From assembly GCA_017625815.1 (NCBI GenBank), contig JAGAKD010000106.1, forward strand, positions 17,689-81,688: a stretch of DNA of 64,000 nt, read 5' to 3'. Below are positions 15,662-22,701 of this stretch, piece by piece (position 1 is the first letter of the stretch; the number at the start of each line of letters is the position of its first letter). The notes beneath the pieces were generated by a model. The model was given only the letters and a program-made list of their open reading frames with translations, ran no database searches and was not told where the DNA came from. The stretch is from Lachnospiraceae bacterium. GTDB taxonomy: Bacteria > Bacillota > Clostridia > Lachnospirales > Lachnospiraceae. The position numbers were made by a program, and so were the translations under genes.

Positions 15662-16099
15662 ATGAAAGGTATTATTTTGGGAATTATTCCTAGCAGTGCT
15701 AATTTCGTAGAAGTTAAACTTCCATTAAATGTAGAGCCTAAACAATTCGATGCAATTATGAATCGAATCAAATTGGAATTTTATTCCAATATACAGCCTA
15801 AGATGAAATCAAGTGACAGTGATTTCGGAATCGTTACATTTAATGAAGACGAAGCAAATAGCATTATAAACGAATCTCCTGCTATTATGGCAGTTGAAGA
15901 CTTAATTCGAACAATTGGTAACCCGGTAGCAAATCCAGATTGGGCATCAAAATTTTGGAGAGAGTACGGTAATGGTAATCCTATAGTAGGACAAGGATTA
16001 TTAGTTATTCGTAACAATTGTGATTCTCAACTTGAAGATTATCTCAAGGAAAAGAATTTAGCATGGTTATTAGATTTTGTTAGAGCAACAAGAAGATAA
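15662..16099 (+). CDS. Hypothetical protein
   Basis: 145 aa, MKGIILGIIPSSANFVEVKL. Soluble, alpha/beta, with GNPVANPDWASKFWREYGNG in the middle. Good coding character; no domain recognised. Preceded by the structured 387-nt region, which may control it. Confidence 0.55.
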   Translation: MKGIILGIIPSSANFVEVKLPLNVEPKQFDAIMNRIKLEFYSNIQPKMKSSDSDFGIVTFNEDEANSIINESPAIMAVEDLIRTIGNPVANPDWASKFWREYGNGNPIVGQGLLVIRNNCDSQLEDYLKEKNLAWLLDFVRATRR

Positions 16100-16101
16100 T
16101 C

Positions 16102-16224
16102 ATGGGAAAGACTTGGAAAGAAAGTAAATTTGCAAAACAAAAAGAGTATAAATCTCATTCTCATTGCAAATTAACTCCTTATAAAAGACATAAATGCGAC
16201 AAAGATGAAACTTATCGCCAGTAG
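16102..16224 (+). CDS. Small basic Cys/His peptide
   Basis: 40 aa, MGKTWKESKFAKQKEYKSHS then HCKLTPYKRHKCDKDE. Lys-rich with two Cys and several His; might bind RNA or metal. Begins 2 nt after the previous stop, which supports translation. Confidence 0.45.
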   Translation: MGKTWKESKFAKQKEYKSHSHCKLTPYKRHKCDKDETYRQ

Positions 16225-16408
16225 TAACATCTAAAATTTCATTTATATGGTGGTCAACCCCAATAAGCGTAAATATTTCCAGAGTCCTACGACATCACCC
16301 CCTGTGTGAAGATGCACAGCACGTCAATAAAGTAATAGGGATACTGTCGATATAAGTAAAATGAATAAGACAGACGCTTTTATTTAAGACATTAAATATC
16401 AAATTATA
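16225..16408 (+). ncRNA. Structured non-coding region
   Basis: 184 bases. CTGTG/CACAG forms a hairpin near 16,305-16,322, and AAGCGT near 16,268 can pair with ACGCTT near 16,375, enclosing most of the stretch. CCAGAGTCC recalls a TGGAGTCC in the 13.2-kb region. Function unknown. Confidence 0.35.
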
Positions 16409-16612
16409 ATGGCAAAGGAAACTAAATTAAAAAAGTTATGGTTGTGGAATAAAAAGCCTAAAGAGGAATTTAATCCACAAAGTTCGGCATTATCACAAGT
16501 AACTGTGAAATGTACACTCTTACGTAGATTTAAGTCATTTGTAGAAGTGGCTTATAATCATCCTAGAATTAATAAACAAGTAAAAACAATACTACCAGCT
16601 TATTGGTGGTAA
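16409..16612 (+). CDS. Small basic protein
   Basis: 67 aa, MAKETKLKKLWLWNKKPKEE, very Lys-rich with Trp at both ends (ends in LPAYWW). No domain recognised. Confidence 0.5.
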   Translation: MAKETKLKKLWLWNKKPKEEFNPQSSALSQVTVKCTLLRRFKSFVEVAYNHPRINKQVKTILPAYWW

Positions 16613-16634
16613 ATAAAATATAAGAATAACATTT

Positions 16635-16949
16635 ATGGCATCACGAGATTCGCCTAAAAAGCCAGATTCACATAAAATGGAACTAAAAGCAAAAGTTCGC
16701 GAATTAATTAATAGTAGACCTAAATTTAAAGCATATTTAAAAAAACACAATTTAGAAGGTAAACTAATTAAGAACTTTTGTGAATTAAAATATCATTTAA
16801 AAGGTAAAGACTTAGATGATAAAATAAATACATTAAAATATACACCTTATCCAATAGCTCACATATTTACTTGGCGTAAAACAAAAGAAGGAGACGCATT
16901 CTGGGGAAAACACGATGCATATTTTAATGATATTATCAAACGAAAATAA
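16635..16949 (+). CDS. Small basic protein
   Basis: 104 aa, MASRDSPKKPDSHKMELKAK. Contains LINSRPKFKAYLKKHNLEGK, a helical basic segment that could contact nucleic acid. No family recognised. Same orientation and spacing as its neighbours. Confidence 0.5.
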   Translation: MASRDSPKKPDSHKMELKAKVRELINSRPKFKAYLKKHNLEGKLIKNFCELKYHLKGKDLDDKINTLKYTPYPIAHIFTWRKTKEGDAFWGKHDAYFNDIIKRK

Positions 16950-16981
16950 ATCAATTACAAACAATTTAAAATCAATTTATT

Positions 16982-17359
16982 ATGGGAACATTTAATTTAG
17001 AAGAAAAATTAGCAAATCAAGAAGCAAACGAAAACAAAGTTCAAGCAGACGCAGTAGCAAAAGCTAAAGAAAACATGGCACAGAAGAAACTTGAAGAGGA
17101 AGCTCGTAAAGTTGAACGTCGCCTTGTAGATGCAGAACAAGAAGAAACTAAAGCATTAAAAGCTTTACGCTATGATCGCAAGAAAGCAGACGCTCAGAAA
17201 ACTTACTTAGAAACTATTTCTAAGGCCAAGGAAGAGTTTGAAACTTCTGGTGATTATGCTAAGTATGACAAAGCAGTTGAAGAAGCTGACAATGCCCGTA
17301 ACAAAGCTCTTACAGAAGCTAAGAAAGCTATTTACGGAGATGACTATTGGAGATATTAA
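16982..17359 (+). CDS. Ala/Lys/Glu-rich coiled-coil protein
   Basis: 125 aa, almost entirely one charged helix (EEEARKVERRLVDAEQEETK, KEEFETSGDYAKYDKAVEEA), ending YGDDYWRY. Likely a rod or oligomer. Resembles in style the larger coiled-coil gene at 27-28.4 kb. It immediately precedes the non-coding RNA region and tmRNA. Confidence 0.6.
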   Translation: MGTFNLEEKLANQEANENKVQADAVAKAKENMAQKKLEEEARKVERRLVDAEQEETKALKALRYDRKKADAQKTYLETISKAKEEFETSGDYAKYDKAVEEADNARNKALTEAKKAIYGDDYWRY

Positions 17360-17374
17360 TCCTATAGTACTATT

Positions 17375-17870
17375 CCAATAACAGAGCTGAGAGTGTTCGA
17401 AAGACCTCTCAGTCTCTATTTTAAAGTATTTACACTTTAATTTAGAGATTAATGCCACGTTACAAACAACCGAAGCGCAGTAGGTAATTTTATCTGAATT
17501 AACAGATAGCTCAAGAACCTTTGAGTCAGAGTGGAAGAACTTTGAGCCACTGATCATGTGCCTAAGATCATTGTTATTATAAAGCTTACCGACAATTGGG
17601 TAAGTGCTGAATCGCTAGAGCCTTGGAGCCAAGACTATAATAACAGCTCTAGAAATGGAGTTATAATAACAATGATATCAAATCACAATAACTATGAGTC
17701 TTAGAACCAGCAGCAATGCAATAGTTATACGATCTATCAAAGGCTATTTTACATAAATAATATTGAGCTATATGCCGTATAAAATCTAACGAAAAGAACC
17801 AGAGCGATCCATTAATAATGATATGATCCAGCAGTTAAGTAATTAGAACAAATTTTATACAATATTATTT
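17375..17870 (+). ncRNA. Large structured RNA upstream of the tmRNA
   Basis: About 500 bases, no ORF. CTGAGAG/CTCTCAG and TCTCTA/TAGAGA form hairpins near 17,383-17,446. GCTTACC/GGTAAGTGC lies near 17,583-17,611. CTAGAGC/GCTCTAG (about 17,613 and 17,648) encloses CTTGG/CCAAG. TTGTTATTATAA (about 17,571) is fully complementary to TTATAATAACAA (about 17,661), and a second TATAATAACA (about 17,636) competes for it. It may be an ornate phage RNA or a long precursor segment of the tmRNA. Confidence 0.5.
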
Positions 17871-17878
17871 ATATCTTA

Positions 17879-18140
17879 GGATATACGTTGGGAAACTAAC
17901 GTATATCCACAAATATTCAATACATAAGAACTGTGTATTGTCTTATTAGGTTTATTGGAAGTATGTAAGACGAGAGTTCGAATCTCTCCATCTCCACAAG
18001 AATAATAGAAAAGGGGATGAAAGGCATTAGATTACATATGAAAGATAAAATAGGTTCACCTATAAATTTAAATGGCAATACATTTGTCACAGATTATACT
18101 GCGATAGCAGCGTAATCTAACGTGCTAACTACGGAAGTGC
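17879..18140 (+). ncRNA. ssrA: Circularly permuted (two-piece) tmRNA
   Basis: tmRNA rescues stalled ribosomes and tags the protein for degradation. The acceptor half comes first: H-type pseudoknot 17,919-17,945 (AATACA/TGTATT with TAAGA/TCTTA), P2 strands TTTAT and TATGTAA, T-arm GAGAG-TTCGAAT-CTCTC, then CATCTCC (17,989-17,995) and A. After a 16-nt spacer the coding half starts with GGGGATG (18,013-18,019). It pairs with CATCTCC over all 7 bp, including the G3-U70 alanine wobble. TTACATA and ATAAA (18,032-18,049) pair with the P2 strands. Tag frame GGC to TAA (18,074-18,115) reads GNTFVTDYTAIAA, its 3' part in a P5-like hairpin. CCA is not encoded. The outer ends of both pieces are uncertain. 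Confidence 0.8.
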
Positions 18141-18145
18141 AGGGA

Positions 18146-18216
18146 TACCATTTAGCTCAATCGGTTAGAGCCATGGATTTTACCATGAGATGGGGGTTCG
18201 ACTCCCCCTTTGGTAA
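18146..18216 (+). tRNA. tRNA-like gene, Lys(UUU)-like, with a short anticodon loop
   Basis: Good D-arm GCTC-AATCGGTTA-GAGC and T-arm GGGGG-TTCGACT-CCCCC; acceptor TACCA/TGGTA pairs over five positions with T-T mismatches at 6 and 7. The anticodon stem CATGG/CCATG leaves only six loop bases (ATTTTA), so the anticodon is read as UUU with one base missing. No CCA encoded. It follows the tmRNA directly and is probably co-transcribed. Either degenerate, or altered so that anticodon nucleases do not cut it. Confidence 0.55.
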
Positions 18217-18255
18217 CAAGTGTTAATTAACATTATTAATTTAATAATCATCAAG

Positions 18256-18645
18256 ATGAAAAAAGATGGCAAAAGATCTACGTTTGAATCATTAGAAGGT
18301 AATTTCTCACATTTTACTGAGGAGTTTATTGCTGCTGGACCAAGACTAACAGTCATTGGGTTATTTCGTAAACTATGTGCATTAAATGCTGAAGTAGGTT
18401 GTATAGATATGAGTAGTTTATGCAGCAAAAATGCTAAAATAGTATTATTGTGTATAAATGAAGGTACAGGTAAAAGGAAATACGGTAAAATATATCTAAA
18501 AAACAGAGCTTGGTGGGACTATTGGCATAATCCAAAGCATAAGCGCAATAAACCAGCTTATAAAACTTATAATGTACCTAAACAAATGTCTACAGTACTT
18601 AATAAATTAGTTATTAATCCAATAGAACTAATAATTCCAGAGTAA
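18256..18645 (+). CDS. Hypothetical protein
   Basis: 129 aa from ATG 18,256 (MKKDGKRSTFESLEGNFSHF). A longer frame would start inside the tRNA and is not likely. Basic, with an aromatic cluster (YLKNRAWWDYWHNPKHKRN). No family recognised. Confidence 0.6.
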   Translation: MKKDGKRSTFESLEGNFSHFTEEFIAAGPRLTVIGLFRKLCALNAEVGCIDMSSLCSKNAKIVLLCINEGTGKRKYGKIYLKNRAWWDYWHNPKHKRNKPAYKTYNVPKQMSTVLNKLVINPIELIIPE

Positions 18646-18646
18646 T

Positions 18647-18826
18647 ATGAGAATAGAAGCGTGGGTTCATTTCGATGAACCAAATGAAAAGAAAGACTTA
18701 ATAGAAATCATGAAGAATAATCCAAATAAGCTACTAGCTAATATGGCAATTCAAGAAAGATTTGGTTTAAGTTTAACAGAAGCAGATACAGTAATCGAAA
18801 TGTATAACAAAAGAATTAAGAAATAA
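18647..18826 (+). CDS. Small hypothetical protein
   Basis: 59 aa, MRIEAWVHFDEPNEKKDLIE, helical. Starts 1 nt after the previous stop, and its TAA shares its last A with the next ATG. The helix pattern LANMAIQERFGLSLTEADTV could be a small helix-turn-helix. Confidence 0.55.
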   Translation: MRIEAWVHFDEPNEKKDLIEIMKNNPNKLLANMAIQERFGLSLTEADTVIEMYNKRIKK

Positions 18827-19257
18827 TGGAAAGATTAACAAAAGCAGGCATATACATTGCCGAACATTTAACCACACATGAACAATTTCTAGTAAATGTA
18901 ATTGGTACAGCACCACTTCTAAAAATAACAAATATAGTAAATCTGAATGAATTTTCAGAAAATATTATTATAGATAATGATGATATTTATCATTATAAAA
19001 CAGAACTAGAAGAAGGAGTAAACGATTACTCATGGATACCTTTAGAACACAAAAAGTATATACCAATTAAGCGTAGTAATCCACTACAAGGTTTAAGTAA
19101 TTATCAATGTTTAAAAGATAATTACGAAGACTATAGAAAATTAATACTCAACGAAAGAGAAAATGAAGTATTAATGGATATATGTACTAAAGAAAATGTA
19201 TCAGTTGAAGTAGCACAAGAGATCATAAAGGAATTAAAACAATCCTATCGTGATTAA
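18826..19257 (+). CDS. Hypothetical protein
   Basis: 143 aa, MERLTKAGIYIAEHLTTHEQ. The N-terminal half is beta-rich and the C-terminal half helical (ICTKENVSVEVAQEIIKELK). Overlaps the next gene by 8 nt. Not recognised. Confidence 0.55.
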   Translation: MERLTKAGIYIAEHLTTHEQFLVNVIGTAPLLKITNIVNLNEFSENIIIDNDDIYHYKTELEEGVNDYSWIPLEHKKYIPIKRSNPLQGLSNYQCLKDNYEDYRKLILNERENEVLMDICTKENVSVEVAQEIIKELKQSYRD

Positions 19258-19738
19258 ATTATATGACCAAACAAATCGGTTATCAAAACAAATGATTGAC
19301 TTCCTTTTAAAAGGAGGTTTACCAGAGTATTTATTACCAGAATGGGATGATAGTTGTGGTTATAGATGTGATTGGAATATTATAGGTGGTGAAGAAGCTA
19401 AAATAAAATTTAAGCCTTATTACAAACCACATGATAAATATTCTTATACTTTAGACGTAAAAAAGAAAGTAGAATCATGGCTAGTTAGAACTAGTATGAA
19501 ACTATTTTTACCACATTTACTAGTTAAAAATACTATGAGAACAGATCATGTACAAAAAAGAATATGTACATCAATGATCTACAATTTACCAATAAATGAA
19601 ATAGATAAATGGATGATTATGGACAATTATCTATTTTGTTATTGGAATCGCAAACGTGTGTTTGATTTGTACATGTGTAAAGAGGTAATGAAATTACCTT
19701 TTGCACCGGATCTAATAGAAGAAGATCCAGGGTGGTAG
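19250..19738 (+). CDS. Hypothetical protein (GTG start)
   Basis: 162 aa beginning GTG ATT AAA TTA. Soluble, many aromatic and basic residues, Trp-rich (PEWDDSCGYRCDWN, KWMIMDNYLFCYWNRKR). Its stop lies within a 9-bp hairpin that precedes the sigma-factor gene. Function unknown. Confidence 0.6.
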   Translation: MIKLYDQTNRLSKQMIDFLLKGGLPEYLLPEWDDSCGYRCDWNIIGGEEAKIKFKPYYKPHDKYSYTLDVKKKVESWLVRTSMKLFLPHLLVKNTMRTDHVQKRICTSMIYNLPINEIDKWMIMDNYLFCYWNRKRVFDLYMCKEVMKLPFAPDLIEEDPGW

Positions 19739-19757
19739 GAGAGAGATACTCCTACCA
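19733..19757 (+). promoter_or_regulatory. Stem-loop just upstream of the sigma-factor gene
   Basis: TGGTAGGAG (19,733-19,741) pairs fully with CTCCTACCA (19,749-19,757) around AGAGATA. It spans the stop codon of the preceding gene and ends 20 nt before the sigma ATG. No T-run follows, so it is less likely a terminator than an mRNA processing, stability or translation-control element. Confidence 0.5.
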
Positions 19758-19777
19758 TTCACAATAATCCGTAGCCT

Positions 19778-20359
19778 ATGAAAGAAGAAGAAAAAATCTT
19801 AATAGAACAGGCAAAGCACGGAGATGAACGAGCTTTCAAGAAATTATATGATAAATATTATCGTTTAATACGATATATTATTTTTGATAGTATCAAGAAT
19901 GAAGAAAAGACAGCTGATTTAGTTGCCTTAACTTTCTCGAAAGCATTTCAACGACTCGATTACTTTGCTGAAAATATCTCTTTTGAAGCGTGGTTAAAAA
20001 CCATTGCAATCAATTCTGTTATTGATTCATTCAGAAGAGATAGAAATAAGCAAATTGATCTCTCTATAGATGACGAGGAAAGTTCAATACAAATTTCTAC
20101 AGATAATGATCCCGAAACTGACATGATTAAGTCAGAGTCTTTAGAAATATTACGTATTGCACTTACTCGGCTTAGATCTAAATATCGGAACCTTCTAGAA
20201 CTTCGATACTTTAAGAATCTAAGTTACAACGAACTTAGTGCTGAGCTTGGAATACCAGTTGGAACCATAAAGTCTGACTTATATAAAGCGAAGCGTAGGC
20301 TAAGAACTATTTTCAATAACATTTCAAATTCTAACAAAACATGGCAACAACCTTCTTAG
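19778..20359 (+). CDS. ECF-type RNA polymerase sigma factor
   Basis: 193 aa. Region 2 is DERAFKKLYDKYYRLIRYI through SFEAWLKTIAINSVIDSFRR, the core-binding and -10 recognition part. Region 4 is LLELRYFKNLSYNELSAELG followed by IPVGTIKSDLYKAKRRLR, the -35 helix-turn-helix. Length and layout match ECF sigma-70 factors, which are abundant in Bacteroidetes. It may redirect host RNA polymerase to phage promoters in mid infection, complementing the phage's own virion polymerase. No anti-sigma gene is evident; the next gene is a membrane protein that overlaps it. Confidence 0.9.
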   Translation: MKEEEKILIEQAKHGDERAFKKLYDKYYRLIRYIIFDSIKNEEKTADLVALTFSKAFQRLDYFAENISFEAWLKTIAINSVIDSFRRDRNKQIDLSIDDEESSIQISTDNDPETDMIKSESLEILRIALTRLRSKYRNLLELRYFKNLSYNELSAELGIPVGTIKSDLYKAKRRLRTIFNNISNSNKTWQQPS

Positions 20360-20715
20360 CAATGCTTACAATCGCAATCATTTTTGCAGTTGCACGCTAT
20401 TACGGAAGTTCATCGTTAGCAAGTAATCTATTGCTTACTTTGGCTTTTAGTGTTGTTGTTGGACTTGGTATTCAATTTGCTACAAAGAAATCTGAAGCAA
20501 AGAAGATTACCAAGGTAGAACAATTAGCTACTACTAATAGTTCATCCATGTTACCAGTATCAGCTTTGGAACCTGATACTTGCCAATCAGGGGTAACAGG
20601 TAAGATGAACAATTATAATGTAGTTAAAGACACTACCAAAGGAGTTCAACAGCAAGTAGTTAATCCTCTACTGTCATTCACACGAGGAGCTCCCCCATTT
20701 CCAGACTCATCCTAG
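20341..20715 (+). CDS. Two-helix membrane protein next to the sigma factor
   Basis: 124 aa; helices LAMLTIAIIFAVARYYG and LLLTLAFSVVVGLGIQFAT, then a polar Ser/Thr/Gln tail. Overlaps the sigma gene by 19 nt. Some ECF sigma factors are held by a membrane anti-sigma partner, and the coupling makes this a candidate, but no known anti-sigma domain is seen. Confidence 0.55.
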   Translation: MATTFLAMLTIAIIFAVARYYGSSSLASNLLLTLAFSVVVGLGIQFATKKSEAKKITKVEQLATTNSSSMLPVSALEPDTCQSGVTGKMNNYNVVKDTTKGVQQQVVNPLLSFTRGAPPFPDSS

Positions 20716-20790
20716 AGAGAGTTAGCGGGGTCACAATTTTATTAGTAATTAACAATTTAATTCAGTAAAGGACTGAGTATCATTATCAAA

Positions 20791-22206
20791 ATGGCAAAGA
20801 AAGATAAAAAGAATAATAATAAGAAAGAAGAAGTAGTTAATACAACAGCACAGACTGTTAAAGACACTCCTAAGACTGATTTAAAAGAAACATCAGCTCC
20901 TCAACCAGCAGGTAAAACTGTTAAAGAGACAAAGAAACCTGAAGTAAAGAAAGAAGAACCTAAAGTAGAGGTTCCTAAAGAAGATGCTTCAGGTATTGTA
21001 GAAACTCCAGAAGTAGAAGAAGTAAAGAATGAAAAACCTGTAGAACAAGGTAGTTCTTTAGTTCCTCCAAGTATTAATGAATTATATGCTAAAATGGGAC
21101 CATCAGACATGATGGATGCAAACCATGCAGCAGTATTCATGGATACTATGGAACGTAGATTGGCTAAGATGGATAAGTCTAAACCACTCTATGTAAAGAT
21201 GGAAAGCTTACTAGATTATAATATGATGTGGTATGCAATCCGTCTATCTGTTCAGAGTTTCGCACAAAAGCGTGAAATGAATATGATTACTCCTAATGAT
21301 GAAACAATCGTTCAGGAAGCAATCAACATTGCAGCATCTATGGGTGTAGCATTAGAAGCTCATCCTACGCCAGATAATCAGCAAATGGTATTAGAGTTCA
21401 AAGAGAAAAACATGGACAAAGATACCATTGAAGCAGCCAAAGCTGAAAATGCTGGTACAGAAACAGCAAAGAAAAGTAAACGTACACCATTAACTCCAGA
21501 AGAAATGGATCCAAAGAACTGGAAGAATGATGAAGATGCTAAACGAGCACTTCAACAGGACATTCAAGCAACTCAGGAAACTCCAGCAAATAAGTTCTTA
21601 CGATTACTTGGTAAAGTAAAGACATATCGTGAGAATATTGAAACCGATCCAGTAAAGAAGAATATGTGGGGTTCAGTCACATTTGGTACTCTTACTAAAG
21701 AACTTATTAGTTTAATTGGTAAAAAAGGTATCATTGTTCTTAATGGATTAATGTCCGCAACTACAGGTTCAATGAAATTAGGTCAAACAATGATCTTTGC
21801 TCATTCAACGATTAAAAACAATATGCCTGCTTTACGTGAAACAGAAATTGCAGACTTGTTGAAGACGTTCATTGAATTAATGCATACGAAAGCTGATCAA
21901 CCACTTGATCAAGATCCAGCTATCGTAAAAGGAATTCTCGAGCCTACTCGCGATACATTCGTTCGTATAGCATTACAGAAACCTGCAGAAAGTGAGAATC
22001 CTGATTGGTTTAAGAAAATCTTTAATCCATTCTTAAAAGCTTATCGTGATGAAGTTGGTTCTAAAGTAGATAGTAATGGACATAATAATCCAGACTTTTA
22101 TTTAAAAGCAGCAAACAAGATGATTGAGATTCGTAACTTGTATGTAGACAAAGAAGCTCAATTCCCATTATTTACTTCTGCTGATATGGCTGTATTCACC
22201 GCATAA
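20791..22206 (+). CDS. Conserved-type protein with Lys/Glu/Pro-rich N-terminus
   Basis: 471 aa. Residues 1-95 are low complexity (KK, EE, PK repeats); the rest is a helical domain (about 100-460) with PSDMMDANHAAVFMDTMERR and TGSMKLGQTMIFAHSTIK. Not recognised. Its size and codon use suggest a highly expressed gene. Possibly a virion or DNA-organising protein; this is inference only. Confidence 0.6.
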   Translation: MAKKDKKNNNKKEEVVNTTAQTVKDTPKTDLKETSAPQPAGKTVKETKKPEVKKEEPKVEVPKEDASGIVETPEVEEVKNEKPVEQGSSLVPPSINELYAKMGPSDMMDANHAAVFMDTMERRLAKMDKSKPLYVKMESLLDYNMMWYAIRLSVQSFAQKREMNMITPNDETIVQEAINIAASMGVALEAHPTPDNQQMVLEFKEKNMDKDTIEAAKAENAGTETAKKSKRTPLTPEEMDPKNWKNDEDAKRALQQDIQATQETPANKFLRLLGKVKTYRENIETDPVKKNMWGSVTFGTLTKELISLIGKKGIIVLNGLMSATTGSMKLGQTMIFAHSTIKNNMPALRETEIADLLKTFIELMHTKADQPLDQDPAIVKGILEPTRDTFVRIALQKPAESENPDWFKKIFNPFLKAYRDEVGSKVDSNGHNNPDFYLKAANKMIEIRNLYVDKEAQFPLFTSADMAVFTA

Positions 22207-22216
22207 ATCATATCAA

Positions 22217-22594
22217 ATGAAAGCTAAATTAGCATATATTGCAACAATATTTGTAGGATTAATATTATCTTACAATACGAATATCTTTGAACCAGAAGTT
22301 ATTCAAGCAAGTGAAATCCCTAAAACGGTCACATTGCCACAAATTCCAGGTAACTTTAAGTTAGATCTGGATCTAGAAACAGGTAAAGCAAATGTGGAAA
22401 GCAATTTACCCATTGCAAGTACTGGCATTACCGTTAATCACCCCACGAAAATCGTGGAAAAGGTAGTTTATAAAAACAAAATTAAAAAAGTCTATGAAAC
22501 AAAAACTGAGTATCGAGAGAAACTTCTGATGTTTCCTCTACCTTCTAAGAAGATTCACGTACCAGATATTCAGATACCAACAAAGGTAGAATAA
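22217..22594 (+). CDS. Membrane-anchored or exported protein
   Basis: 125 aa; N-terminal signal or anchor KAKLAYIATIFVGLILSYNT, then a beta-rich, Lys-rich domain with Pro-spaced strands (VPDIQIPTKVE at the end). No recognised family. In a small cluster with the preceding gene and a one-helix peptide. Confidence 0.55.
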   Translation: MKAKLAYIATIFVGLILSYNTNIFEPEVIQASEIPKTVTLPQIPGNFKLDLDLETGKANVESNLPIASTGITVNHPTKIVEKVVYKNKIKKVYETKTEYREKLLMFPLPSKKIHVPDIQIPTKVE

Positions 22595-22596
22595 TT

Positions 22597-22701
22597 ATGA
22601 CTAGTATTAATTCTAAATTAGATCCAAAAGATGACATTAAATTCATCATAACATTATTGGTTATACTATTTATAATAATATTAACCGCAGTAAGTAACTA
22701 A
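22597..22701 (+). CDS. Single-pass membrane peptide (34 aa)
   Basis: MTSINSKLDPKDDIKF then one helix IITLLVILFIIILTAVSN. Starts 2 nt after the preceding stop, and the 2.2-kb non-coding region begins right after it. Confidence 0.5.
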   Translation: MTSINSKLDPKDDIKFIITLLVILFIIILTAVSN

